Assembly (NCBI GenBank): GCA_964036665.1
Contig: OZ038530.1
Location: 1,798,001 to 1,862,000 of the forward strand
DNA length: 64,000 bases
Direction of reading: 5' to 3'
Origin: Gordius sp. MW1
Taxonomy: Eukaryota; Nematomorpha; Gordioida; Gordea; Gordiidae
Shown: in pieces, positions 16,401-31,000 of the stretch
How positions within the stretch are numbered: the first letter of the stretch is position 1
Layout: every line of letters starts with the position of its first letter
Translations under genes and position numbers: made by a program
Notes under the pieces: generated by a model
Told to the model about the DNA's origin: nothing
Seen by the model: the letters and a program-made list of their open reading frames with translations, nothing else
The model's database searches: none

Positions 16401-19400
16401 CTAAAAAGTCATATTATCAATGTTAGTAACAAGAACAGAATACTCTCCGGGATTCGAACTCGTTGCCTCCTGATAGACAACGGACGGACAACGGATGGAC
16501 AACGGACGGACAACGGACGGACAACGGACGGACAACGGACGGACAACGGACGGACAACGGACGAACAACGGACGGACAACGGACGGACAACGGACGGACA
16601 ACGGACGGACAACGGACGGACAACGGACGAACAACGAACAGACAACGGAGGGACAACGGACGGACAACGAACGGACAACGGACGGACAACGGATGGACAA
16701 CGGACGGACAACGGACGGACAACGGACGGACAACGGACGGACAACCGACGGACATTGGACCGACAACGGAGGGACAACGGATTGACAACGGACGGACAAC
16801 GGACGGACAACGGACGGACAACGGACGGACAACGGACGGACAACGGACGGACAAAGGACCGACAACAGACGGACAAGGGACGGACAACAAAGGGACAACG
16901 GACGGACAAAGGACCGACAACGGACGGACAACGGACGGACAACGGACGGACAACGGACGGACAACGGACGGACAACAGACGGACAATGGACGGACAACGG
17001 ACGGACATTGGACCGACAACGGACGGACAACGGACGGACAACGGACCGACAACGGACGGACAACGGACGGACAAAGGACCGACAACGGACGGACAACGGA
17101 CGGACAACGGACGGACAACGGACGGACAACGGACGGACAACGGACGGACAACGGACGGACAACGGACGGACAACGGACGGACAACGGACGGACAACGGAC
17201 GGACAACGGACGGACAACGGACGGACAACGGATGGACAACGGACATAGCCAGCGGACGGCTAAAAAGTCATATTATCAATGTTAGTAACAAGAACAGAAT
17301 ACTCTCCGGGATTCGAACTCTTTGCCTCCTGATAGACAACGGACGGACAACGGACGAACAACAGACGGACAACGGACGGACAACGGACGGACAACGAACG
17401 GACAACGGACGGACAACGGACGAACAACGGATGGACAACGGACGGACAACGGACGGACAACGGAGGGGAAAACGGACGGACAACGGACGGACAAAGATGG
17501 ACAACGGACGGACAACGGACGGACAACGGACGGACAACGGACGGACAACGGACGGACAACGGACGGACAAAGGACCGACAACGGACGGACAACGGACGGA
17601 CAAAGGACCGACAACGGACGGACAACGGACGGACAACGGAGGGAAAACGGACGCACAACGGACGGACAACGGACGGACAAAGGACCGACAACGGACGGAC
17701 AACGGACGGACAACGGATGGACAACGGACATAGCCAGCGGACGGCTAAAAAGTCATATTATCAATGTTAGTAACAAGAACAGAATACTCTCCGGGATTCG
17801 AACTCGTTGCCTCCTGATAGACAACGGACGGACAACGGATGGACAACGGACGGACAACGGACGGACAACGGACATAGCCAGCGGACGGCTGAAAAGTCAT
17901 ATTATCAATGTAAATAACAAGAACAGAATACTCTCCGGGATTCGAACTCTTTGCCTCCTGATAGACAACGGACGGACAACGGACGAACAACAGACAGACA
18001 ACGGACGGACAACGGACGGACAACGGACGGACAACGGACGGACAACGGACGGACAACGGACGGACAACGGACGGACAACGGACGGACAACGGACGGACAA
18101 CGGACCGACAACGGACGGACAACGGACCGACAACGGACGGACAACGGACGGACAACGGACGAATAACGGACGGACAACGGAGGGACAACGGATGGACAAC
18201 GGACATAGCCAGCGGACGGCTAAAAAGTCATATTATCAATGTAAATAACAAGAACAGATTACTCTCCGGGATTCGAACTCTTTGCCTCCTGATAGACAAC
18301 GGACGGACAACGGACGAACAACAGACAGACAACGGACGGACAACGGACGGACAACGGACGGACAACGGACGGACAACGGACGGACAACGGACGAACAACG
18401 AACAGACAACGGAGGGACAACGGACGGACAACGGACTGACAACGGACTGACAACGGAGGGATAACGGACGGACAACGGACGGACAACGGACGGACAACGG
18501 ACGGACAACGGACGGACAACGGACATAGCCAGCGGACGGCTGAAAAGTCATATTATCAATGTAAATAACAAGAACAGAATACTCTCCGGGATTCGAACTC
18601 TTTGCCTCCTGATAGACAACGGACGGACAACGGACGAACAACAGACAGACAACGGACGGACAACGGACGGACAACGGACGGACAACGGACGGACAACGGA
18701 CGAACAACGAACAGACAACGGACGGACAACGGACGGACAACGGACGGACAACGGACGGACAACGGACCGACAACGGACGGACAAGGGACGGACAACGGAG
18801 GGACAACGGACGGACAAAGGACCGACAACGGACGGACAACGGACGGACAACGGACGGACAACGGACGGACAACGGACGGACAACGGACGGACAACGGACG
18901 GACAACGGACGGACAACGGACGGACAACGGACGGACAACGGACGGACAACGGACGGACAACGGACGGACAACGGACGGACATTGGACCGACAACGGACGA
19001 ACAACGGACGGACAACGGACCGACAAAGGACCGACAACGGACGGACAACGGACGGACAACGGAGGGAAAACGGACGCACAACGGACCGACAACGGACGGA
19101 CAACGGACGGACAACGGACGGACAACGGACGGACAACGGACGGACAACGGACGGACAACGGATGGACAACGGACATAGCCAGCGGACGGCTAAAAAGTCA
19201 TATTATCAATGTTAGTAACAAGAACAGAATACTCTCCGGGATTCGAACTCGTTGCCTCCTGATAGACAACGGACGGACAACGGATGGACAACGGACGGAC
19301 AACGGACGGACAACGGACGGACAACGGACGGACAACGGACGGACAACGGACGGACAACGGACGGACAACGGACGGACAACGGACGGACAACGGACATAGC

Positions 19401-22400
19401 CAGCGGACGGCTGAAAAGTCATATTATCAATGTAAATAACAAGAACAGAATACTCTCCGGGATTCGAACTCTTTGCCTCCTGATAGACAACGGACGGACA
19501 ACGGACGAACAACAGACAGACAACGGACGGACAACGGACGGACAAAGGACCGACAACGGACGGACAAGGGACGGACAACGGAGGGACAACGGACGGACAA
19601 AGGACCGACAACGGACGGACAACGGACGGACAACGGACGGACAACGGACTGACAACGGACGGACAACGGACGGACAAAGGACCGACAAAGGACCGACAAC
19701 GGACGGACAACGGACGGACAACGGACGGACAACGGACGGACAACGGACGGACAACGGACGGACAACGGACGGACAACGGATGGACAACGGACATAGCCAG
19801 CGGACGGCTAAAAAGTCATATTATCAATGTTAGTAACAAGAACAGAATACTCTCCGGGATTCGAACTCGTTGCCTCCTGATAGACAACGGACGGACAACG
19901 GATGGACAACGGACGGACAACGGACGGACAACGGACGGACAACGGACGGACAACGGACGGACAACGGACATAGCCAGCGGACGGCTGAAAAGTCATATTA
20001 TCAATGTAAATAACAAGAACAGAATACTCTCCGGGATTCGAACTCTTTGCCTCCGGATAGACAACGGACGGACAACGGACGAACAACAGACAGACAACGG
20101 ACCGACAACGGACGGACAAGGGACGGACAACGGAGGGACAACGGACGGACAAAGGACCGACAACGGACGGACAACGGACGGACAACGGACGGACAACGGA
20201 CTGACAACGGACGGACAACGGACGGACAAAGGATTGACAAAGGACCGACAACGGACGGACAACGGACGGACAACGGACGGACAACGGACGGACAACGGAC
20301 GGACAACGGACGGACAACGGACGGACAACGGACGGACAACGGACGGACAACGGACGGACAACGGACGGACAACGGACGGACAACGGACGGACAACGGATG
20401 GACAACGGACATAGCCAGCGGACGGCTAAAAAGTCATATTATCAATGTTAGTAACAAGAACAGAATACTCTCCGGGATTCGAACTCGTTGCCTCCTGATA
20501 GACAACGGACGGACAACGGATGGACAACGGACGGACAACGGACGGACAACGGACGGACAACGGACGGACAACGGACGGACAACGGACATAGCCAGCGGAC
20601 GGCTGAAAAGTCATATTATCAATGTAAATAACAAGAACAGAATACTCTCCGGGATTCGAACTCTTTGCCTCCTGATAGACAACGGACGGACAACGGACGA
20701 ACAACAGACAGACAACGGACGGACAACGGACGGACAAAGGACCGACAACGGACGGACAAGGGACGGACAACGGAGTGACAACGGACGGACAAAGGACCGA
20801 CAACGGACGGACAACGGACGGACAACGGACGGACAACGGACTGACAACGGACGGACAACGGACGGACAAAGGACCGACAAAGGACCGACAAAGGACCGAC
20901 AACGGACGGACAACGGACGGACAACGGACGGACAACGGACGGACAACGGACGGACAACGGACGGACAACGGACGGACAACGGACGGACAACGGACGGACA
21001 ACGGACGGACAACGGACGGACAACGGACGGACAACGGACGGACAACGGACGGACAACGGACGGACAACGGACGGACAACGGACGGACAACGGACGGACAA
21101 CGGACGGACAACGGATGGACAACGGACATAGCCAGCGGACGGCTAAAAAGTCATATTATCAATGTTAGTAACAAGAACAGAATACTCTCCGGGATTCGAA
21201 CTCGTTGCCTCCTGATAGACAACGGACGGACAACGGATGGACAACGGACGGACAACGGACGGACAACGGACGGACAACGGACATAGCCAGCGGACGGCTG
21301 AAAAGTCATATTATCAATGTAAATAACAAGAACAGATTACTCTCCGAGATTCGAACTCTTTGCCACCTGATAGACAACGGACGGACAACGGACGAACAAC
21401 AGACAGACAACGAACGGACAACGGACGGACAACGGACGGACAACGGACATAGCCAGCGGACGGCTAAAAAGTCATATTATCAATGTTAGTAACAAGAACA
21501 GAATACTCTCCGGGATTCGAACTCGTTGCCTCCTGATAGACAACGGACGGACAACGGATGGACAACGGACGGACAACGGACGGACAACGGACGGACAACG
21601 GACGGACAACGGACGGACAACGGACGAACAACGGACGGACAACGGACGGACAACGGACGGACAACGGACGGACAACGGACGGACAACGGACGAACAACGA
21701 ACAGACAACGGAGGGACAACGGACGGACAACGAACGGACAACGGACGGACAACGGATGGACAACGGACGGACAACGGACGGACAACGGACGGACAACGGA
21801 CGGACAACGGACGGACAACGGACGAACAACGGACGGACAACGGACGGACAACGGACGGACAACGGACGGACAACGGACGGACAACGGACGAACAACGAAC
21901 AGACAACGGAGGGACAACGGACGGACAACGAACGGACAACGGACGGACAACGGATGGACAACGGACGGACAACGGACGGACAACGGACGGACAACGGACG
22001 GACAACCGACGGACATTGGACCGACAACGGAGGGACAACGGACGGACAACGGACGGACAACGGACGGACAACGGACGGACAACGGACGGACAACGGACGG
22101 ACAACGGACGGACAACGGACGGACAAAGGACCGACAACAGACGGACAAGGGACGGACAACAAAGGGACAACGGACGGACAAAGGACCGACAACGGACGGA
22201 CAACGGACGGACAACGGACGGACAACGGACGGACAACGGACGGACAACAGACGGACAATGGACGGACAACGGACGGACATTGGACCGACAACGGACGGAC
22301 AACGGACGGACAACGGACCGACAACGGACGGACAACGGACGGACAAAGGACCGACAACGGACGGACAACGGACGGACAACGGACGGACAACGGACGGACA

Positions 22401-25400
22401 ACGGACGGACAACGGACGGACAACGGACGGACAACGGACGGACAACGGATGGACAACGGACATAGCCAGCGGACGGCTAAAAAGTCATATTATCAATGTT
22501 AGTAACAAGAACAGAATACTCTCCGGGATTCGAACTCTTTGCCTCCTGATAGACAACGGACGGACAACGGACGAACAACAGACGGACAACGGACGGACAA
22601 CGGACGGACAACGAACGGACAACGGACGGACAACGGACGAACAACGGATGGACAACGGACGGACAACGGACGGACAACGGAGGGGAAAACGGACGGACAA
22701 CGGACGGACAACAGATGGACAACGGACGGACAACGGACGGACAACGGACGGACAACGGACGGACAACGGACGGACAACGGACGGACAACGGACGGACAAC
22801 GGACGGACAACGGACATAGCCAGCGGACGGCTGAAAAGTCATATTATCAATGTAAATAACAAGAACAGAATACTCTCCGGGATTCGAACTCTTTGCCTCC
22901 TGATAGACAACGGACGGACAACGGACGAACAACAGACAGACAACGGACGGACAACGGACGGACAACGGACGGACAACGGACGGACAACGGACGGACAACG
23001 GACGGACAACGGACGGACAACGGACGGACAACGGACGGACAACGGACGGACAACGGACGGACAACGGACGGACAACGGACCGACAACGGACGGACAACGG
23101 ACCGACAACGGACGGACAACGGACCGACAACGGACGGACAACGGACGGACAACGGACGAATAACGGACGGACAACGGAGGGACAACGGATGGACAACGGA
23201 CATAGCCAGCGGACGGCTAAAAAGTCATATTATCAATGTAAATAACAAGAACAGATTACTCTCCGGGATTCGAACTCTTTGCCTCCTGATAGACAACGGA
23301 CGGACAACGGACGAACAACAGACAGACAACGGACGGACAACGGACGGACAACGGACGGACAACGGACGGACAACGGACGGACAACGGACGAACAACGAAC
23401 AGACAACGGAGGGACAACGGACGGACAACGGACTGACAACGGACTGACAACGGAGGGATAACGGACGGACAACGGACGGACAACGGACGGACAACGGACG
23501 GACAACGGACGGACAACGGACATAGCCAGCGGACGGCTGAAAAGTCATATTATCAATGTAAATAACAAGAACAGAATACTCTCCGGGATTCGAACTCTTT
23601 GCCTCCTGATAGACAACGGACGGACAACGGACGAACAACAGACAGACAACGGACGGACAACGGACGGACAACGGACGGACAACGGACGGACAACGGACGA
23701 ACAACGAACAGACAACGGACGGACAACGGACGGACAACGGACGGACAACGGACGGACAACGGACCGACAACGGACGGACAAGGGACGGACAACGGAGGGA
23801 CAACGGACGGACAAAGGACCGACAACGGACGGACAACGGACGGACAACGGACGGACAACGGACGGACAACGGACGGACAACGGACGGACAACGGACGGAC
23901 AACGGACGGACAACGGACGGACAACGGACGGACAACGGACGGACAACGGACGGACAACGGACGGACAACGGACGGACAACGGACGGACAACGGACGGACA
24001 TTGGACCGACAACGGACGAACAACGGACGGACAACGGACCGACAAAGGACCGACAACGGACGGACAACGGACGGACAACGGAGGGAAAACGGACGCACAA
24101 CGGACCGACAACGGACGGACAACGGACGGACAACGGACGGACAACGGACGGACAACGGACGGACAACGGACGGACAACGGATGGACAACGGACATAGCCA
24201 GCGGACGGCTAAAAAGTCATATTATCAATGTTAGTAACAAGAACAGAATACTCTCCGGGATTCGAACTCGTTGCCTCCTGATAGACAACGGACGGACAAC
24301 GGATGGACAACGGACGGACAACGGACGGACAACGGACGGACAACGGACGGACAACGGACGGACAACGGACGGACAACGGACATAGCCAGCGGACGGCTGA
24401 AAAGTCATATTATCAATGTTAGTAACAAGAACAGAATACTCTCCGGGATTCGAACTCGTTGCCTCCTGATAGACAACGGACGGACAACGGATGGACAACG
24501 GACGGACAACGGACGGACAACGGACGGACAACGGACGGACAACGGACGGACAACGGACGGACAACGGACGGACAACGGACATAGCCAGCGGACGGCTGAA
24601 AAGTCATATTATCAATGTAAATAACAAGAACAGAATACTCTCCGGGATTCGAACTCTTTGCCTCCGGATAGACAACGGACGGACAACGGACGAACAACAG
24701 ACAGACAACGGACCGACAACGGACGGACAAGGGACGGACAACGGAGGGACAACGGACGGACAAAGGACCGACAACGGACGGACAACGGACGGACAACGGA
24801 CGGACAACGGACTGACAACGGACGGACAACGGACGGACAAAGGATTGACAAAGGACCGACAACGGACGGACAACGGACGGACAACGGACGGACAACGGAC
24901 GGACAACGGACGGACAACGGACGGACAACGGACGGACAACGGACGGACAACGGACGGACAACGGACGGACAACGGACGGACAACGGACGGACAACGGATG
25001 GACAACGGACATAGCCAGCGGACGGCTAAAAAGTCATATTATCAATGTTAGTAACAAGAACAGAATACTCTCCGGGATTCGAACTCGTTGCCTCCTGATA
25101 GACAACGGACGGACAACGGATGGACAACGGACGGACAACGGACGGACAACGGACGGACAACGGACGGACAACGGACATAGCCAGCGGACGGCTGAAAAGT
25201 CATATTATCAATGTAAATAACAAGAACAGAATACTCTCCGGGATTCGAACTCTTTGCCTCCTGATAGACAACGGACGGACAACGGACGAACAACAGACAG
25301 ACAACGGACGGACAACGGACGGACAAAGGACCGACAACGGACGGACAAGGGACGGACAACGGAGTGACAACGGACGGACAAAGGACCGACAACGGACGGA

Positions 25401-28060
25401 CAACGGACGGACAACGGACGGACAACGGACTGACAACGGACGGACAACGGACGGACAAAGGACCGACAAAGGACCGACAAAGGACCGACAACGGACGGAC
25501 AACGGACGGACAACGGACGGACAACGGACGGACAACGGACGGACAACGGACGGACAACGGACGGACAACGGACGGACAACGGACGGACAACGGACGGACA
25601 ACGGACGGACAACGGACGGACAACGGACGGACAACGGATGGACAACGGACATAGCCAGCGGACGGCTAAAAAGTCATATTATCAATGTTAGTAACAAGAA
25701 CAGAATACTCTCCGGGATTCGAACTCGTTGCCTCCTGATAGACAACGGACGGACAACGGATGGACAACGGACGGACAACGGACGGACAACGGACGGACAA
25801 CGGACATAGCCAGCGGACGGCTGAAAAGTCATATTATCAATGTAAATAACAAGAACAGATTACTCTCCGAGATTCGAACTCTTTGCCACCTGATAGACAA
25901 CGGACGGACAACGGACGAACAACAGACAGACAACGAACGGACAACGGACGGACAACGGACGGACAACGGACATAGCCAGCGGACGGCTAAAAAGTCATAT
26001 TATCAATGTTAGTAACAAGAACAGAATACTCTCCGGGATTCGAACTCGTTGCCTCCTGATAGACAACGGACGGACAACGGATGGACAACGGACGGACAAC
26101 GGACGGACAACGGACGGACAACGGACGGACAACGGACGGACAACGGACGAACAACGGACGGACAACGGACGGACAACGGACGGACAACGGACGGACAACG
26201 GACGGACAACGGACGAACAACGAACAGACAACGGAGGGACAACGGACGGACAACGAACGGACAACGGACGGACAACGGATGGACAACGGACGGACAACGG
26301 ACGGACAACGGACGGACAACGGACGGACAACCGACGGACATTGGACCGACAACGGAGGGACAACGGATTGACAACGGACGGACAACGGACGGACAACGGA
26401 CGGACAACGGACGGACAACGGACGGACAACGGACGGACAACGGACGGACAAAGGACCGACAACAGACGGACAAGGGACGGACAACAAAGGGACAACGGAC
26501 GGACAAAGGACCGACAACGGACGGACAACGGACGGACAACGGACGGACAACGGACGGACAACGGACGGACAACAGACGGACAATGGACGGACAACGGACG
26601 GACATTGGACCGACAACGGACGGACAACGGACGGACAACGGACCGACAACGGACGGACAACGGCCGGACAAAGGACCGACAACGGACGGACAACGGACGG
26701 ACAACGGACGGACAACGGACGGACAACGGACGGACAACGGACGGACAACGGACGGACAACGGACGGACAACGGACGGACAACGGATGGACAACGGACATA
26801 GCCAGCGGACGGCTAAAAAGTCATATTATCAATGTTAGTAACAAGAACAGAATACTCTCCGGGATTCGAACTCTTTGCCTCCTGATAGACAACGGACGGA
26901 CAACGGACGAACAACAGACGGACAACGGACGGACAACGGACGGACAACGAACGGACAACGGACGGACAACGGACGAACAACGGATGGACAACGGACGGAC
27001 AACGGACGGACAACGGAGGGGAAAACGGACGGACAACGGACGGACAACAGATGGACAACGGACGGACAACGGACGGACAACGGACGGACAACGGACGGAC
27101 AACGGACGGACAACGGACGGACAAAGGACCGACAACGGACGGACAACGGACGGACAAAGGACCGACAACGGACGGACAACGGACGGACAACGGAGGGAAA
27201 ACGGACGCACAACGGACGGACAACGGACGGACAAAGGACCGTCAACGGACGGACAACGGACGGACAACGGATGGACAACGGACATAGCCAGCGGACGGCT
27301 AAAAAGTCATATTATCAATGTTAGTAACAAGAACAGAATACTCTCCGGGATTCGAACTCGTTGCCTCCTGATAGACAACGGACGGACAACGGATGGACAA
27401 CGGACGGACAACGGACGGACAACGGACATAGCCAGCGGACGGCTGAAAAGTCATATTATCAATGTAAATAACAAGAACAGAATACTCTCCGGGATTCGAA
27501 CTCTTTGCCTCCTGATAGACAACGGACGGACAACGGACGAACAACAGACAGACAACGGACGGACAACGGACGGACAACGGACGGACAACGGACGGACAAC
27601 GGACGGACAACGGACGGACAACGGACGGACAACGGACGGACAACGGACGGACAACGGACGGACAACGGACGGACAACGGACGGACAACGGACGGACAACG
27701 GACCGACAACGGACGGACAACGGACCGACAACGGACGGACAACGGACGGACAACGGACGAATAACGGACGGACAACGGAGGGACAACGGATGGACAACGG
27801 ACATAGCCAGCGGACGGCTAAAAAGTCATATTATCAATGTAAATAACAAGAACAGATTACTCTCCGGGATTCGAACTCTTTGCCTCCTGATAGACAACGG
27901 ACGGACAACGGACGAACAACAGACAGACAACGGACGGACAACGGACGGACAACGGACGGACAACGGACGGACAACGGACGGACAACGGACGAACAACGAA
28001 CAGACAACGGAGGGACAACGGACGGACAACGGACTGACAACGGACTGACAACGGAGGGAT
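13500..28060. repeat. Higher-order repeat blocks within array B
   Basis: The same ordered sets of spacer subtypes and core variants recur as blocks of several kilobases. The spacer variant AACAGATTACTCTCCGAG recurs near 16265, 21327 and 25852. The variant AACAGATTACTCTCCGGG recurs near 18250, 23247 and 27848. A damaged core with a GGAGGGGAAAACGG run recurs near 17460, 22680 and 27015. The spacing is 4.3-5.2 kb, giving about three block copies that differ by gain or loss of core units, as expected from unequal exchange. Confidence 0.8.
14123..14215 (-). repeat. Reference copy of the array B spacer, with B-box-like motif
   Basis: The spacer begins ATAGCCAGCGGACGGCTAAA, passes through GTCATATTATCAATG, and ends GGGATTCGAACTCGTTGCC followed by TCCTGATAGAC. 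On the minus strand the last part reads GAGTTCGAATCCC, one base away from the RNA polymerase III B-box consensus GGTTCGANNCC and typical of a tRNA T-loop. No matching A box lies at the right distance on that strand. Three subtypes exist: GTTAGTAAC with CTCGTTGCC, GTAAATAAC with CTCTTTGCC, and GTTATTAAC with AGCCAAAAAG or ACACGTTGCC. Known SINEs often derive from tRNAs; a truncated SINE origin is my inference. Confidence 0.7.
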
Positions 28061-31000
28061 AACGGACGGACAACGGACGGACAACGGACGGACAACGGAC
28101 GGACAACGGACGGACAACGGACGGACAACGGACGGACAACGGACCGACAACGGACGGACAACGGACGGACAACGGACGGACAACGGACGGACAACGGACG
28201 GACAACGGACGGACAACGGACGGACAACGGACGGACAACGGACGGACAACGGACGGACAACGGACGGACAACGGACGGACAACGGACGGACAACGGACGG
28301 ACAACGGACGGACAACGGACGGACAACGGACCGACAACGGACGGACAACGGACGGACAACAAACGAATAACGGACGGACAACGGAGGGACAACGGATGGA
28401 CAACGGACATAGCCAGCGGACGGCTAAAAAGTCATATTATCAATGTTAGTAACAAGAACAGAATACTCTCCGGGATTCGAACTCGTTGCCTTCTGATAGA
28501 CAACGGACGGACAACGGACATAGCCAGCGGACGGCCAAAAAGTCATAATATCAATGTTAGTAACAAGAGCAGAATACTCTCAGGGATTCGAACTCGTTGC
28601 CTCCTGATAGACAACGGACGGACAACGGACGGACAACGGACGAACAACGGACAGACAACTGAGGGACAACGGACGGACAACGGACGGACAACGGAGGGGA
28701 AAACGGATGGACAACGGACGGACAACAGATGGACAACGGACGGACAACGGACGGACAACGGACGGACAACGGACGGACAACGGACGGACAACGGACGGAC
28801 AACGGACGGACAAAGAACCGACAACGGACGGACAACGGACGGACAACGGACGGACAACGGAGGGAAAACGGACGCACAACGGAGGGACAACGGACGGACG
28901 ACCGACAACGGACGGACAACGGACGGACAACGGGTAGACAACAGACGGACAACAGACGGACAACGGACGGACAACGGACGGACAACGGACGGACAACGGA
29001 CGGACAACAGACGGACAACGGACGGACAACGGACGGACAACGGATGGACAACGGACATAGCCAGCGGACGGCTAAAAAGTCATATTATCAATGTTAGTAA
29101 CAAGAACAGAATACTCTCCGGGATTCGAACTCGTTGCCTCCTGATAGACAACGGACGGACAACGGAAGTAGCCAGCGGACAGCCAAAAAGTCAGATTATC
29201 AATGTTATTAACAAGAACAGAATATTCTCAGGGATTCGATTTTGAACACGTTGCCTCCTGATAGACAAGGACGGACAGCGGATGGACAACGGACATAGCC
29301 AGCGGACGGACAACGGACGGACAACGGACAGACAACGGACGGACAACGGACGGACAACGGACGGACAACGGACGGACAACGGACGGACAACGGACGGACA
29401 ACGGACGGACAACGGACGGACAACGGACGAACAACGAACAGACAACGGAGGGACAACGGACGGAAAACGGACGGACAACGGACGGACAACGGACGGACAA
29501 CGGACGGACAACGGACGGACAACGGACGGACAACGGACGGACAACGGACGGACAACGGACGGACAACGGACGGACAACGGACGGACAACGGACGGACAAC
29601 GGACGGACAACGGACGGACAACGGACGGACAACGGACGGACAACGGACGGACAACGGACGAATAACGGACGGACAACGGAGGGACAACGGATGGACAACG
29701 GACATAGCCAGCGGACGGCTGAAAAGTCATATTATCAATGTTAGTAACAAGAACAGAATACTCTCCGGGATTCGAACTCGTTGCCTTCTGATAGACAACG
29801 GACGGACAACGGACGTAGCCAGCGGACAGCCAAAAAGTCAGATTATCAATGTTATTAACAAGAACAGAATATTCTCAGGGATTCGAACACGTTGCCTCCT
29901 GATAGACAACGGACGGACAGCGGATGGACAACGGACATAGCCAGCGGACGGACAACGGACGGACAACGAACGAACAACAGACAGACAAGGGACGGACAAC
30001 GGACGGACAACGGACGAACAACGGACAGACAACGGAGGGACAACGGACGAACAACGGACGGACAACGGACGGACAACGGACGGACAACGGACGGACAACA
30101 GAAGGACAACGGACGGACAACGGACGGACAACGGACGGACAACGGACGGACAACGGACGGACAACGGACGGACAACGGACGGACAACGGACGGACAAAGG
30201 ACGGACAAAGGACCGACAACGGACGGACAACGGACGGACAACGGAGGGAAAACGGACGCACAACGGAGAGACAACGGACGGACAAAGGACCAACAACGGA
30301 CGGACAACGGACGGACAACGGACGGACAACGGACGGACAACGGAGGGACAACGGACGGACAACGGATGGAAAAACGGACATAGCCAGCGGACGGCTAAAA
30401 AGTCATATTATCAATGTTAGTAACAAGAACAGAATACTCTCCGGGATTCGAACTCTTTGCCTCCTGATAGACAACGGACGGACAACGGACGGACAACGGA
30501 CGAACAACAGACAGACAACGGACGGACAACGGACGGACAACTGACGAACAACGAACAGACAACGGAGGGACAACGGACGGACAACGGACTGACAACGGAG
30601 GGAAAACGGACGGACAACGGACGGACAACGGACGGACAACGGACGGACAACGGACGGACAACGGACGGACAACGGACGGACAACGGACGGGCAATGGACG
30701 GACATTGGACCGACAACGGACGGACAACGGACGGACAACGGACCGACAACGGACGGACAACGGACTGACAACGGACGGACAAAGGACGGACAACGGACGG
30801 ACAACGGACGGACAACGGAAGGAAAACGGACGCACAACGGACGGACAACGGACGGACAAAGGACCGACAACGGACGGACAACGGACGGACAACGGACGGA
30901 CAACGGACGGACAACGGATGGACAACGGACATAGCCAGCGGACGGCTAAAAAGTCATATTATCAATGTTAGTAACAAGAACAGAATACTCTCCGGGATTC

